Below, one piece after another: positions 30,378 to 39,183 of a stretch of 64,000 nucleotides of DNA. Each line of letters opens with the position of its first letter. Positions within the stretch are counted from its first letter, which is position 1. The stretch covers positions 17,670-81,669 of the forward strand of contig JADJPJ010000042.1 in assembly GCA_016713325.1 (NCBI GenBank), given 5' to 3'. Source of the stretch: Candidatus Flexifilum affinis (GTDB lineage: Bacteria > Chloroflexota > Anaerolineae > Aggregatilineales > Phototrophicaceae). The position numbers were made by a program, and so were the translations under genes. The notes below the pieces were generated by a model. The model was given only the letters and a program-made list of their open reading frames with translations, ran no database searches and was not told the origin of the DNA.

Positions 30378-30871
30378 GGAACAATCCTTTCATCATTTTC
30401 AGCCGACATGGCTAAACTGCTCTCCAGTGCTGTGCGCATCCTGTCCAGCAGGACGATGAGCCGGCGCTGGTCAGCATTCTCAAGGGGGGCAAGCCAGGCT
30501 TGCAGGGCCGCGTGATGGGCGGCATAGGCGCGTTGGCGAAGGTGCGCGCCTTCGGGCGTCAGACGGACGCGCTGTGCGCGGCGGTCATCGGGGTCGTCGA
30601 TGCGGCTGATCAGACCCATCATCTCCAGCACGTTGACCAGCCGTGTCACCGTGCTGCGGGCGACCAGCAGCCGGTTGGCCAGTGTCACGAGCTGCGTTCC
30701 GCTGTCCACATCGAGCAGGATCAGGAGCGAATACTGCGACGGCGTGATACCGAAAGGCCCCAGCGCGTCGCGGTCGCAGGCATCGAGCAGCACGTAGACA
30801 TCGTTGAGCAGACGATGCTGTTCCTGCTCGACAGAAGGGTCCAGTCCAGTGAATTCAGCGGTGGCTAACAC
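30374..30871 (-). CDS. MarR-family regulator of the maltodextrin operon
   Basis: The 165-residue protein has the MarR winged helix: FGITPSQYSLLILLDVDSG, TLANRLLVARSTVTRLVNVL and MGLISRIDDPDDRRAQRVRL, the last being the DxRxxR wing. Flanking helices would form the dimer. The GTG start is at 30871. Its stop overlaps the malE start, so it heads the operon and is probably co-transcribed with it. An inverted repeat 28 bases upstream is a plausible operator. LacI-type regulators are more usual for maltose genes, so ligand and role are inferred from position. Confidence 0.88.
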   Translation of the reverse strand: MLATAEFTGLDPSVEQEQHRLLNDVYVLLDACDRDALGPFGITPSQYSLLILLDVDSGTQLVTLANRLLVARSTVTRLVNVLEMMGLISRIDDPDDRRAQRVRLTPEGAHLRQRAYAAHHAALQAWLAPLENADQRRLIVLLDRMRTALESSLAMSAENDERIVP

Positions 30872-30898
30872 GTAAGCGATCTTGTCTGTTCAAATACT

Positions 30899-30912
30899 GT
30901 TGCGTGCGCAAC
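30899..30912. promoter_or_regulatory. Candidate MarR operator
   Basis: GTTGCG and CGCAAC arms flank a two-base centre, 28 bases before the marR start. MarR proteins commonly bind inverted repeats with TTGC/GCAA half-sites in their own promoter, so this is a good candidate for autoregulation of the marR-malEFG operon. No binding evidence is available. Confidence 0.45.
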
Positions 30913-31145
30913 TTTCATCCTTCTACTGTGCCTCAAGTGCGCGCGTCCGGCAAGATGGGCGATTGGGTAATTTGTATGAATCTGTCGAGATGCAGAAATT
31001 GCCCGGCCGTCAGCCGAGCGTAGGCTGACGAATCGTCACTGCGGACGCAGAATCGGGTACACTAATCGATGCGCGCAGGGGGTGCGCGGCCTTTTATCCC
31101 TGCGTGCCGCAGAGCAGATGCGCGCTCGATTGGGGATATTCCTTT

Positions 31146-32362
31146 ATGAACCGACCATTTGTCGTCCATATCACCGGCAATCCCAACATTCCGGGCCTGA
31201 GGCTGGTCAACGTCCGCCCCAGCCCGCGCACGGATGCCGCCGCCGTATTATTCCAGTCCATTCTCGGGACTCGCTCGCTCACCGTGCTGGACGTGCAGCC
31301 CGATGCCAGCAACAATCAGCTCAATGGCAAGGTCTACCAGTGGTTCAAGGTACGCTTCCCCAGCGGCATCGAGGGCTGGGTGCGCGACGATCTTGTCAGC
31401 ATCGACGGCGATGGACGGACCTATGGCTACCCGGACCTGTCCAGCGAGACCTACGCCTTCAGCCTGCTGCGACTGCTGCTGCCGACGCTGACGGTCACGC
31501 CCACACCCACCCCAACGCCGACCTGACCCCACCCCGATCACGCCGACGCCGACCAGGAAAGAGGTCATCGGCACGGTGATTGCCAAAGACGGTCTGCGAC
31601 TGCGCGCCGCTCCCATCAACGGCACGGAGGTCACGCGTCTGCCGTACAAGTCACAGGTGGTCATCGTCGAGGCGGTGCCGCAGGGGGACGAGCAATTACA
31701 TGTGGGCGCGGGTGCAGACTCCCGGCGGCTCCGGCTTTGTGCGCACCGACTATCTGAGCATCGCCGGCGATGGCAGCGACTTTGGTCTGAGTGAAGGCGA
31801 CGAGTACGCGGCCCCGATGAGCAGCTACTGGTGGGTGCGCGGTTTCAACCTCAAGCAGAACCCGAACGAAGAGGACCATCTGGGCTGGGATTTTGGCGCC
31901 AATGTCGGTGAACCGGTGCGCTGCGGCCCGATGGGCGGTCGGGTGGTGCGTATGTTCAACTGCACCCGCTGCACGGCCGAAAAGCCAAGCACCATCAGCC
32001 AGGGCATCCCGCTGGGGGCCAGCAGCGTGTTTCTCGATCCGGCCTGGGGCTTCGGCTATGGCAACGCGCTGATCATCCGCTACCTGAACAGCCAGCTCCC
32101 GGAGTCGACCCGCCAGCGGCTGGCGGCGCGGGGGTTGAGCGGCGCGCACCTCTACGCCATCTACGCACATCTTTCGGCCATCCAGGTCAGTGAAGGGCTG
32201 GATCTGCCGCCCAACACGGTGATCGGCACCTGCGGCAACACCGGCAATTCGACGGCGTCGCACCTGCACCTGGAGATCCGCGCGTCGTTCAATGCCTCCG
32301 ATCCGAACTGGACCGGCATGCGGCCGAACCTCATGGACCCCGGTGTCTTGTACCTGCGCTAG
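31146..32362 (+). CDS. M23-family peptidase with SH3-like repeats, two frameshifts
   Basis: Residues 1-120 hold a bacterial SH3-like segment (LVNVRPSPRTDAAAVLFQS, WFKVRFPSGIEGWVRDDLVS), followed by a Thr/Pro linker in which an apparent TGA (31524) is caused by a frame change. A second SH3 segment (AKDGLRLRAAPINGTEVTRL) loses frame near a five-G run at 31683. The C-terminal M23 domain is intact: HLGWDFGANVGEPVRCGP, LYAIYAHLSAIQ and GNTGNSTASHLHLEIR provide the zinc ligands and catalytic histidine. No signal peptide is seen at the ATG at 31146, which is unusual for an enzyme expected to cut cell-wall peptides. Confidence 0.8.
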
Positions 32363-32369
32363 AGGTGAC

Positions 32370-32424
32370 CTCACCCCCAACCCCTTTCCAATTTGGAGAG
32401 GGGAGCTAAGCGAAGCGGGAGTGA
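32370..32424. repeat. Dispersed hairpin repeat (CTCACCCCC/GGAGAGGGG family)
   Basis: CTCACCCCC and CCCTTTCC pair approximately with GGAGAGGGG and GGGAGTGAG around AATTT, just after the M23 gene. It is a less perfect copy of the element at 12212-12263. Confidence 0.55.
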
Positions 32425-32431
32425 GATGCGA

Positions 32432-32473
32432 GAAAAACGCAGCGCCCCGGTCGACTTTGCCGACCGGGGCGCT
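32432..32473 (-). terminator. Intrinsic terminator downstream of the CBM48 gene
   Basis: AGCGCCCCGGTCG and CGACCGGGGCGCT (32441-32453 and 32461-32473) form a perfect 13-base-pair stem with a seven-base loop. On the minus strand it is followed by GTTTTTC, so it fits the minus-strand CBM48 gene, whose stop is about 57 bases upstream of it. It would also block read-through from the plus-strand peptidase gene. Confidence 0.75.
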
Positions 32474-32529
32474 CTGCTGTGAAGCGGTTCTATCTGCTTG
32501 TGTGCTGTGCCTGCGTTGCGCCGGCCTGA

Positions 32530-32838
32530 TTATGCAGGGTCGGATGTGACAATCACGGAGTTGTCACCACTGTAGGGGTTCGGCACGTACTTGTCCGCTT
32601 CCCAGTCATTGTGCCACTCGGTGCCATTGACGAGGTAGCGGAACTGGCATCTTTACCCCTTGGCCAGGTTTAACGTCACGGAGAAACTGCCGTCTTTCTG
32701 CTTCTTCATCGGCGTTTCAGACTCATTCCAACTGTTGAAGTCGCCCACCAGAAAAACGGTTTCGCCCTGCACAGCGGCCGGCAGCGAAAAAGTGACCTTG
32801 ACTTCCGGCTTGGATTTGAGGAACTGCTTCTTGAGCAT
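32530..32838 (-). pseudogene. Small CBM48 (glycogen-binding) protein with in-frame stop
   Basis: The 102-codon frame encodes a free-standing CBM48/AMPK-beta-like domain: KVTFSLPAAVQGETVFLVGD, FNSWNESETPMKKQKDGSFS, then QFRYLVNGTEWHNDWEADKY and VPNPYSGDNSVIV. Codon 62 is TAA (GGG TAA AGA TGC), in the place where relatives have a lysine or similar residue before QFRYL. The frame on both sides is the same, so it is either a real nonsense mutation or two compensating base errors. Small CBM48 proteins of this size are widespread and thought to bind glycogen. It lies near the maltodextrin operon and ends in a strong terminator. Confidence 0.65.
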
Positions 32839-33158
32839 CTGGTATGCCCCCTTTGTGAAGATTGCAGCTAGCTCGCAAATTCTAGCAGAGATTAAACAGC
32901 GTCACATGTACATTTTGCTAACACACTACAATCTCATGTTATCAGATTTTCACATATCTCAGCTTTCATGTTCACACAATGACGTGCTTACTGGTCTGGT
33001 GATTGGTGAAAATCTACAAGAAACCTGCAAGCTTCCCGGAAGGTTTTGGGCGTGAGAACGGGAAACTCATCTTCGACCCCTCTCGCCAGGGCAAATATTC
33101 TCGCACGGAGAGAGGGGCAGCGCTCACCGGCACAGGCCGGTGCGAAGAGGTGAGGTCG
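32839..33158. other. Gene-free AT-richer interval with one hairpin repeat
   Basis: About 320 bases without a supportable gene. The first 200 are unusually AT-rich for this window. At 33077-33117, CCCCTCTC pairs with GAGAGGGG (dispersed repeat family), and CACCGGC/GCCGGTG forms a second small hairpin near 33126-33143, just before the L,D-transpeptidase stop. The AT-rich part probably holds the CBM48 promoter on the minus strand. Confidence 0.5.
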
Positions 33159-34268
33159 CTAAATCCCAGTGGCTGTAACGCCGTATTCCCCACTGCTGTG
33201 GACGTAGACCTGCACATCGGCTTCGCCCATGCCACTCAGGTTGCCCTGATGCACCCAGTTGTACATCCAGCGGGCATCGCTGATGGTCAGGTTGACGCAG
33301 CCGTGGCTCTGGCGGTAGCCGAAAAGGTCGTGCCAGTAGGTTCCGTGCAGGCTGATGCCGCCGTCGAAGTACAGCACCCAGGGGACGCTTTCGACCGCGT
33401 AGGCATCCGGCGCACCGGTAGCGCCGCTCATCTTGTCCTGCGGCAGGCTGGCCCAGACGCTGAACAGGCCTTCGTTGGTCTCGTTCGGCGGCAGGCCGGT
33501 CGAGACGACGGTGGCATAGACGGGCGTGTCGCCTTCGTAGGCGACGACGGTCTGCTCATACAGATCGATGGCTACCCAGCGCGCATCGGGGGCGATACCT
33601 TCCGGCCGTTCGATCTTGAAGATCTTCGAGACGAAGCGCTGCTCGATCCACTGGTTGGGGCCGATCATGTACCAGCGCCACCCGTCCGGGTCGGTCGTGA
33701 CAGAGAAAATGGGGACCACTTCGTAGCGGTTGATGAAGCGGCCGTTGGACGAGGAACGCGGGCCGCCCGGATAAAGCGAGACGAAGATGCGGCTGAGATC
33801 CAGAATGACGGCGAAGGGGTGTTCCAGACCGTCCGTGATCTCGAAACCAGTGAAATACGACGGCTGCTGGAACGTGGTCAGCTCGCTGGGAATCCATGTG
33901 CCGTCGGCGATTCGCAGCCAGCCGTCGACGCTGGCATCGATGCCGTGCACGGTGTTGAAGCCGGCCGGGATCTCGCCGACCACACTGCCGCCGGGGCCAT
34001 CATACTTCGGGGCGCCATCACGCGAGACGCGCCAGAAGTTGTAAGTGCCCAGTGTGAACGTATCCTGACTGACGGGGATCAGGTTGGGCGGCGTCGGGAA
34101 AGCCTCGATCATGGCGGCACATTCGGCGCTGAGTTCGCTGCCATCCTGATGTTCCGCGCAGACAGAGGGGTCGTATTCCAGGGTATCCTGGGCGGCGGCT
34201 CCGGGTGCGACCAACAGAACCAGCAGCATCCCTGCCAGAACGGGCAGGACAGATCGAAGAGAAGGCAT
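33159..34268 (-). CDS. Secreted L,D-transpeptidase (YkuD)
   Basis: The 369-residue protein starts at the ATG at 34268 with a signal peptide (VLPVLAGMLLVLLVAPGAAA). An N-terminal region of about 190 residues contains SH3-like beta strands (VSRDGAPKYDGPGGSVVGEI). The catalytic YkuD domain follows: ARWVAIDLYEQTVVAYEGDT, then HGTYWHDLFGYRQSHGCVN with the catalytic cysteine in SHGCVN. These enzymes make 3-3 cross-links in peptidoglycan or attach proteins to it. The open frame to 34565 upstream is not coding-like. It lies near other cell-wall genes (M23 peptidase). Confidence 0.92.
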   Translation of the reverse strand: MPSLRSVLPVLAGMLLVLLVAPGAAAQDTLEYDPSVCAEHQDGSELSAECAAMIEAFPTPPNLIPVSQDTFTLGTYNFWRVSRDGAPKYDGPGGSVVGEIPAGFNTVHGIDASVDGWLRIADGTWIPSELTTFQQPSYFTGFEITDGLEHPFAVILDLSRIFVSLYPGGPRSSSNGRFINRYEVVPIFSVTTDPDGWRWYMIGPNQWIEQRFVSKIFKIERPEGIAPDARWVAIDLYEQTVVAYEGDTPVYATVVSTGLPPNETNEGLFSVWASLPQDKMSGATGAPDAYAVESVPWVLYFDGGISLHGTYWHDLFGYRQSHGCVNLTISDARWMYNWVHQGNLSGMGEADVQVYVHSSGEYGVTATGI

Positions 34269-34353
34269 AGGGACAATCCTCAAGGAAAACTCAACAGGTC
34301 GATGGACTGCGCGGTCAGGCGCATCAGCCGTTGTGGCCGTAGCCGCTGCGGCA

Positions 34354-35145
34354 TCAGCCGCTGCGCACGCAGCGGAAACCAATATCCGGCGCCTCAGTAA
34401 TTGGCGTTCGGAAGCCGCGTCCCGCCGCGCGGGCGAGTTCGGCGCTGGTGCTCCAGGCGCCGCCGCGAATGACGCGAGGCGAGTCGGCCTTGCCAGACTC
34501 TTCGCGTCCATCAACGGCGGTGTAAGGATAGGGCACGAACAGGCTGTTCGTCCACTCCCACACATTGCCGGTCAGATCTTCGGCGTCAACCCACGAGGCG
34601 CCGCTCTCGCGGCCACCGGCGGGTTCGGGATGGCCGGTAGCACCCAGGCCGACGATGGCCAAATCCGGTGAGAACTCCTCGCCCCAGGGGTAAGTCAGAC
34701 CATCCGGGCCGCGCGCCGCGTACTCCCACTCCGCTTCCGTGGGCAGTCGTCCCCCACGCAGCGTGCACAGATCGCGCGCCTCGAACCAGGTGACGCGTTC
34801 GCGGGGCAGCTCGCCACCCAGCTCGGCATACGCCGCCGGTCGACCGGCGACAGCGCCAAACAAGGCAAACTGATCGTGACTGACCTCGTAGACATCCATC
34901 CAGAAGGGCTGCTCGAAGCATACTTCATGCTCCGGCTGTTCGTGCGGCGGGCCATCCCCCTGGCCCATCATAAAGCATCCAGGCGGCACAAGTGCCATTG
35001 GCACGCCGTCGAACGTTTCGATGACCGGCGACCAATCAGCATTCGCCGCAATCGACGGCAGATCCTGCGCCAACGCGGGCAGGACAGCGAGCACCAGGAT
35101 CAGACTGAGGATCGCGGCGCGATGACAAGCACGAAGATTCAGCAT
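34354..35145 (-). CDS. Secreted SUMF1/FGE-fold protein
   Basis: A signal peptide (AAILSLILVLAVLPALA) leads into a formylglycine-generating-enzyme fold: VPPGCFMMGQGDGPPHEQPE, RVTWFEARDLCTLRGGRLPT, EAEWEYAARGPDGLTYPWGE, DLTGNVWEWTNSLF, PRVIRGGAWSTS and the end IGFRCVRSG. Most bacterial members of this family are not sulfatase activators and act as binding or modifying modules, and the paired active-site cysteines are not evident here. The start is taken at the ATG at 35145; a GTG at 35166 is also possible. No sulfatase gene is nearby. Confidence 0.85.
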   Translation of the reverse strand: MLNLRACHRAAILSLILVLAVLPALAQDLPSIAANADWSPVIETFDGVPMALVPPGCFMMGQGDGPPHEQPEHEVCFEQPFWMDVYEVSHDQFALFGAVAGRPAAYAELGGELPRERVTWFEARDLCTLRGGRLPTEAEWEYAARGPDGLTYPWGEEFSPDLAIVGLGATGHPEPAGGRESGASWVDAEDLTGNVWEWTNSLFVPYPYTAVDGREESGKADSPRVIRGGAWSTSAELARAAGRGFRTPITEAPDIGFRCVRSG

Positions 35146-35302
35146 ATCGCGTTCAATCCACTTCACAGCGGTCGGACAAACATGCCCAATTCTTATGGCA
35201 GGGGTTGGCAGCGGTCAATGCGCGATTGCCCTACGCTTGATCGCCCTTTCCGTGCGTTTGGACCGGTGGGTGAGAACGAATCGACCGGCCCGCTGGTGTG
35301 GA

Positions 35303-38300
35303 TTAGTTGGACAGCCCGCCGGTCTTGGCTGGCAGCGACACGACGAAGATCGTGCCCATGTCGACCTTACTGCTGGCGGTGATGGTCCCGCCGTGCAGCT
35401 CAATGGCCTGACGTGCGATGTTCAGCCCCAGGCCGGTGCCGGAGACGGCGCCGACGTTACGCGCCCGGTAAAATGCCTCGAAAAGGTGCTTCAAATCTTC
35501 TTCGGGGATGCCGATTCCCTGGTCTTCCACCGTCAGTTCCAGGGTTGCGTTTTTCTGCGCCAGCCGTACATGGACAGGTTTATCGTCCGGTGAGTACTTG
35601 AGTGCATTGGAGATCAGGTTGCTGATCGCCTGGCGCAGCAGTCGACTGTCGAAGCGCGCCACCATGGTCGAACTGGTGCACTCATAGACAATCCGTCCCT
35701 GGTGCTGAGCCTGAACCTCGAATTCCTCGATGATCTCGGCGCACAGCGCGCGCAGATCGCCGGGCGCCGGGCGGTATTCGGCGGCGCCTGTCTGCATGCG
35801 CCCGAGCTGCAGGACGTCTTCCATGAGGTCGCGCATGTTCAGCACCTGGCGGCGGATACGTTCCAGGCGGGTTTCGATTTGATCGTTGTCCATCTTGCTG
35901 CGATACAGACTGAGCGCGTCGGTGTTGGCGAGGATGGATGCCAGCGGGTTGCGGAATTCGTGCGACGCCATGGAGACGAAGCGCGACTTGAGCTCGCCCA
36001 GTTCCTTCTCTTTCTCCAGCGCCTGGCGCAGATTGGCCTCAGCCTGCTTGACCTTGGTGATGTCCCAGTTGATGCCGATGACTCGCGTCGGGTTGCCGGT
36101 CCCATCCCGCAGGACGAGCGCCGAGACTTTGATATGGCGAAGCTCGCCGTTGGGATGAACGATGCGAAATTCGCTGTCGATCTGACCGCTCCCGTGCAGA
36201 GCTGCCGCCACTTCGGCATCGATGCGCTCCCGGTCGTCAGGATGGATGGCTTTGGCATAGACCTCTTTTGGCCGCGCGAAATGCTCTTCGGTGCGTAGGC
36301 CGTAAAGCGTGTACATCTGGCTGTCCCAGGTCATGATGTCATAGCGGGCGTCCCACTCATAGATGCCGACGCCGCCGGTGCGGGTCGCCAGTTCCAGGCG
36401 CTGCGACATGGCCTGGAAGGTGGCTTCGTTCGCCTTGCGTTCGGAAACGTCGCGCGAGACGGCGATGACCTCCCTGGCTTCCTGGGTAACGGGGTCTCGC
36501 AGCAGGTGGCTTTTCGTCTCCAGCCAGATGTAGTGACCCTCCTTGCACCGAAAGCGATAGGATACGGTATGAATGGCCAGATCCTGCGTGAGCGTTGCGT
36601 AGGCCGTCATGACTTTCGGAACATCGTCGGGGTGGATGAACTCGAAGATGGGTTTGCCGATAACCTCCTCTGGCCCAAGGCCGGTAGTGGCTTTCAGCGA
36701 GGGAGTCGCGTAGGTGAAGACGGCATCGAGACCCAGACGGGTGATGATGTCGGTCACGTTTTCCGCCAGCAAGCGGTAGCGGCTCTCGCTTTCCCGCAGG
36801 GCCGCGTCGGCCTGTTTGCGCGCAGTGATGTCGCGAATGATGTAGACCAGACTGGCTGAACCCGCCTCGGCCTTGCGCACCAGCGCGATGCTCAGCTCGG
36901 CGTCAAAGAAAGCACCATTCTGGCGCATGGCCCGCACCTCCAGCCGGCGTGTCTTTTCGGTCTCGACCACGTCGTCTGCCGCTGCCTGAAGGGTCGCGAG
37001 GTCCTCCCCATGCACCATCGTGAGCAGCGAACCGCCAAAGGCGCCATTCGGCGAGAGGCCGAACATTTCCTCGAACACGAGATTAGCTTGCTGGATGCCG
37101 CGATCGACGTCGACCAGGATGATGCCGTCACCGCTGTGGTTGAATACGGCCTGAATGTTGTCCTTGACACTCTCCAGTTCGGCCGTGCGCTCGATTACGC
37201 GCTTCTCCAGCGCATCATGCGCTTCCTGAAGCGCTTCCTTCGCCTTACGAATTTCAGAGACATCGCGCAGCAGCGTCACAAAATGGATAATTTCACCGCG
37301 CTCATTGCGAATGGGCGAGGTCGACCACTCGACGTAGATGGAGTGCCCATTGGTGTGCCGGGCGCGCGTCGCACCAATCACGGGTTCTGCGGCCAGCGCG
37401 CTCAGTGCTTCGCGATCGGCCACTGGGTCAAGAAACTGGGTGAAATGCCTGCCCACCACCAGGTTCGGATCCATGCCCGTCATGGTCGTGAAACCGGAGT
37501 TGACGAAGAGAGTCTCGCCCTTCGTATTCGTGACGATGACACCCTCCGTCGTGTTTTCCACGGCTGCGCGCAGCAGACGCAGAGTCGCTTCGGATTCCCG
37601 GCGTGCCGTGATGTCGCGCGCGATGCTCTGGATGTAGAGCGGGTTGCCATTCTCGTCGCGTACGATCGTGACGTTCAGTTCGACCGGGACCGACGTGCCA
37701 TCCTTCTTCAGAAAGATGCGCTCGTACAGCGGAATGGTTTCGCCGGCGATCAGCCGCCGCAGTGTCTCTTCCGTGTTGAGGGGTTCGCCAGAGACGTCGC
37801 GGATGGTGAGCTGAGCCATCTCTTCCTGGGTGTAGCCGAGGAGCTGGGCTGCCCGCGGGTTCACTTCCAGATGGCGGCCGTTCAGATCGAGGAGGAAGAC
37901 GGCGTCATTCCCCTGCTCAAACAAGGCTCGGTAGCGTTCTTCGCTCGCTCGCAGGGAGGTCCGGTACTGATGCCGCTCGACCGCATAGCGCAGTGATTGG
38001 GCGAGCTGTGGCGCGGAGATTCGACCCTTGACCAGGTAGTCCTCGGCGCCGCTGGCGACCGCCTGGGCCGCTTCATCATCGCTCTGGGGGGTGGTTAGAA
38101 TGACGACCGGCAGTGCGGGGAAGAGCTTCGCAATCTGCTGCAGCGTACTCAGCCCCTGGCTGTCCGGGAGGATCAGATCCAGGAGCAGAACGTCGATCTC
38201 GTCATTTTCCAGACAGGTGATTCCCTCGGAGAGTGTGGTGCGCCGCTGTACGCGAAATGTCGTGGTTGAAACCGACTCAAGGTCGTTTGCCGCTGACTGA

Positions 38301-38338
38301 AAGTCGTGATCGTTGTCGTCGATGATCAGTACATTCAC
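35303..38338 (-). CDS. Receiver plus five-PAS histidine kinase
   Basis: This 1011-residue soluble protein begins with a receiver (LLLDLILPD carries the phospho-Asp), then five PAS/PAC units at roughly 135-255, 265-380, 400-515, 520-640 and 650-770. HisKA follows (H in SMASHEFRNPLASI), then HATPase with NLISNALKYSPDDK, EDQGIGIPEEDL and GTGLGLNIARQ. An ERTAEL coiled coil joins PAS2 to PAS3. There are no membrane helices, so it integrates cytoplasmic signals. The GTG at 38338 is the start because GGGGGAGG lies seven bases before it. No cognate response regulator gene is adjacent. Confidence 0.93.
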   Translation of the reverse strand: MNVLIIDDNDHDFQSAANDLESVSTTTFRVQRRTTLSEGITCLENDEIDVLLLDLILPDSQGLSTLQQIAKLFPALPVVILTTPQSDDEAAQAVASGAEDYLVKGRISAPQLAQSLRYAVERHQYRTSLRASEERYRALFEQGNDAVFLLDLNGRHLEVNPRAAQLLGYTQEEMAQLTIRDVSGEPLNTEETLRRLIAGETIPLYERIFLKKDGTSVPVELNVTIVRDENGNPLYIQSIARDITARRESEATLRLLRAAVENTTEGVIVTNTKGETLFVNSGFTTMTGMDPNLVVGRHFTQFLDPVADREALSALAAEPVIGATRARHTNGHSIYVEWSTSPIRNERGEIIHFVTLLRDVSEIRKAKEALQEAHDALEKRVIERTAELESVKDNIQAVFNHSGDGIILVDVDRGIQQANLVFEEMFGLSPNGAFGGSLLTMVHGEDLATLQAAADDVVETEKTRRLEVRAMRQNGAFFDAELSIALVRKAEAGSASLVYIIRDITARKQADAALRESESRYRLLAENVTDIITRLGLDAVFTYATPSLKATTGLGPEEVIGKPIFEFIHPDDVPKVMTAYATLTQDLAIHTVSYRFRCKEGHYIWLETKSHLLRDPVTQEAREVIAVSRDVSERKANEATFQAMSQRLELATRTGGVGIYEWDARYDIMTWDSQMYTLYGLRTEEHFARPKEVYAKAIHPDDRERIDAEVAAALHGSGQIDSEFRIVHPNGELRHIKVSALVLRDGTGNPTRVIGINWDITKVKQAEANLRQALEKEKELGELKSRFVSMASHEFRNPLASILANTDALSLYRSKMDNDQIETRLERIRRQVLNMRDLMEDVLQLGRMQTGAAEYRPAPGDLRALCAEIIEEFEVQAQHQGRIVYECTSSTMVARFDSRLLRQAISNLISNALKYSPDDKPVHVRLAQKNATLELTVEDQGIGIPEEDLKHLFEAFYRARNVGAVSGTGLGLNIARQAIELHGGTITASSKVDMGTIFVVSLPAKTGGLSN

Positions 38339-38359
38339 GGACTTGCCTCCCCCTTCAAA

Positions 38360-38399
38360 GCACAACGCTGATTCGCAACGCAAGTGCGCAATGTTGTGC
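38360..38399. promoter_or_regulatory. Inverted repeat upstream of the five-PAS kinase gene
   Basis: GCACAAC (38360-38366) and GTTGTGC (38393-38399) are exact inverted copies 26 bases apart, 22 bases before the kinase GTG and its Shine-Dalgarno. This may be a regulator site in the kinase promoter. The remaining gap up to 38517 shows no gene. Confidence 0.3.
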
Positions 38400-38517
38400 C
38401 GCCCGTGCCCTGGCTTCGACTCCCTGCCTAAGGAGCCATCTTCAATATTAAAACCATTTGGCCATAAAAGGGATTAAGAGTTTTGCAGGGGGCTACAGTC
38501 TGAGCGAAGAGGGTGCG

Positions 38518-39183
38518 TCAGCCGCGCATGGCCTCCAGGACCAGGCCGCCGTAGAGCATGATCTGACGGCGCAAGGTTTCTTCGGCAGCGTTGAGATCGC
38601 GCGCATCAAGGCGGTCACAGAACAGCTCATGGCCCGCGATCAGGGGATCGAGTTCGCGTGGCGGCAGGCGCGTACGAGCACGGCGCACGGTTTCCAGGAG
38701 CTGAGCGGCGGTGTGAAGCCGGTCCAGGATGGTGGCGGTCATCGGGTGCTGCGCGGCGCTGGCCTGGGCCAGCGCAATGTGAATCTCGAACAGAGTGGCC
38801 AGTCCGACGCCGGTCTTGTTGTCCTGCGAGGCGCGGCGCGCTGCCCGCACATGGCCACGGAGCGTGGCTCGAAGCGTCTTGTTCATGTCGGGAAAAAGCC
38901 AGCGCAGCGCCAGGGACTCGATCGAAGCGGTGAGGGCAAACACCTCTTCGGCTTCGGCGCGTGTGAAGGCCCGGACCATCACCCCGCGCCGCGGCTGACT
39001 GACGACCCAACCTTCCCGTTCGAGCAGTCGCAGCGCGTCGCGCACGGTGGCCTGGCTCACCATGTTGGCTTCCGCAATCCGCAGTTCAATCATTCGGTCA
39101 CCCGGCGCATACAAACCCCGGCGCATTCCGACGCGCAGCACTTCGGCCAGCGTTTCGACACGCGTCACAGTCAAGGCAGCCAC
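38518..39183 (-). CDS. GntR-family regulator, FCD subfamily
   Basis: The 221-residue protein has the GntR winged helix (LYAPGDRMIELRIAEANMVS, QATVRDALRLLEREGWVVSQ, RRGVMVRAFT). An all-helical FCD effector domain follows (EVFALTASIESLALRW, FEIHIALAQASAAQHP, AGHELFCDRLDARDLNAAEE). FCD members respond to organic acids. The likely GTG start at 39183 overlaps the STPK stop by 13 bases, so the two may be translationally coupled; a second GTG 15 bases later is also possible. Confidence 0.88.
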   Translation of the reverse strand: MAALTVTRVETLAEVLRVGMRRGLYAPGDRMIELRIAEANMVSQATVRDALRLLEREGWVVSQPRRGVMVRAFTRAEAEEVFALTASIESLALRWLFPDMNKTLRATLRGHVRAARRASQDNKTGVGLATLFEIHIALAQASAAQHPMTATILDRLHTAAQLLETVRRARTRLPPRELDPLIAGHELFCDRLDARDLNAAEETLRRQIMLYGGLVLEAMRG

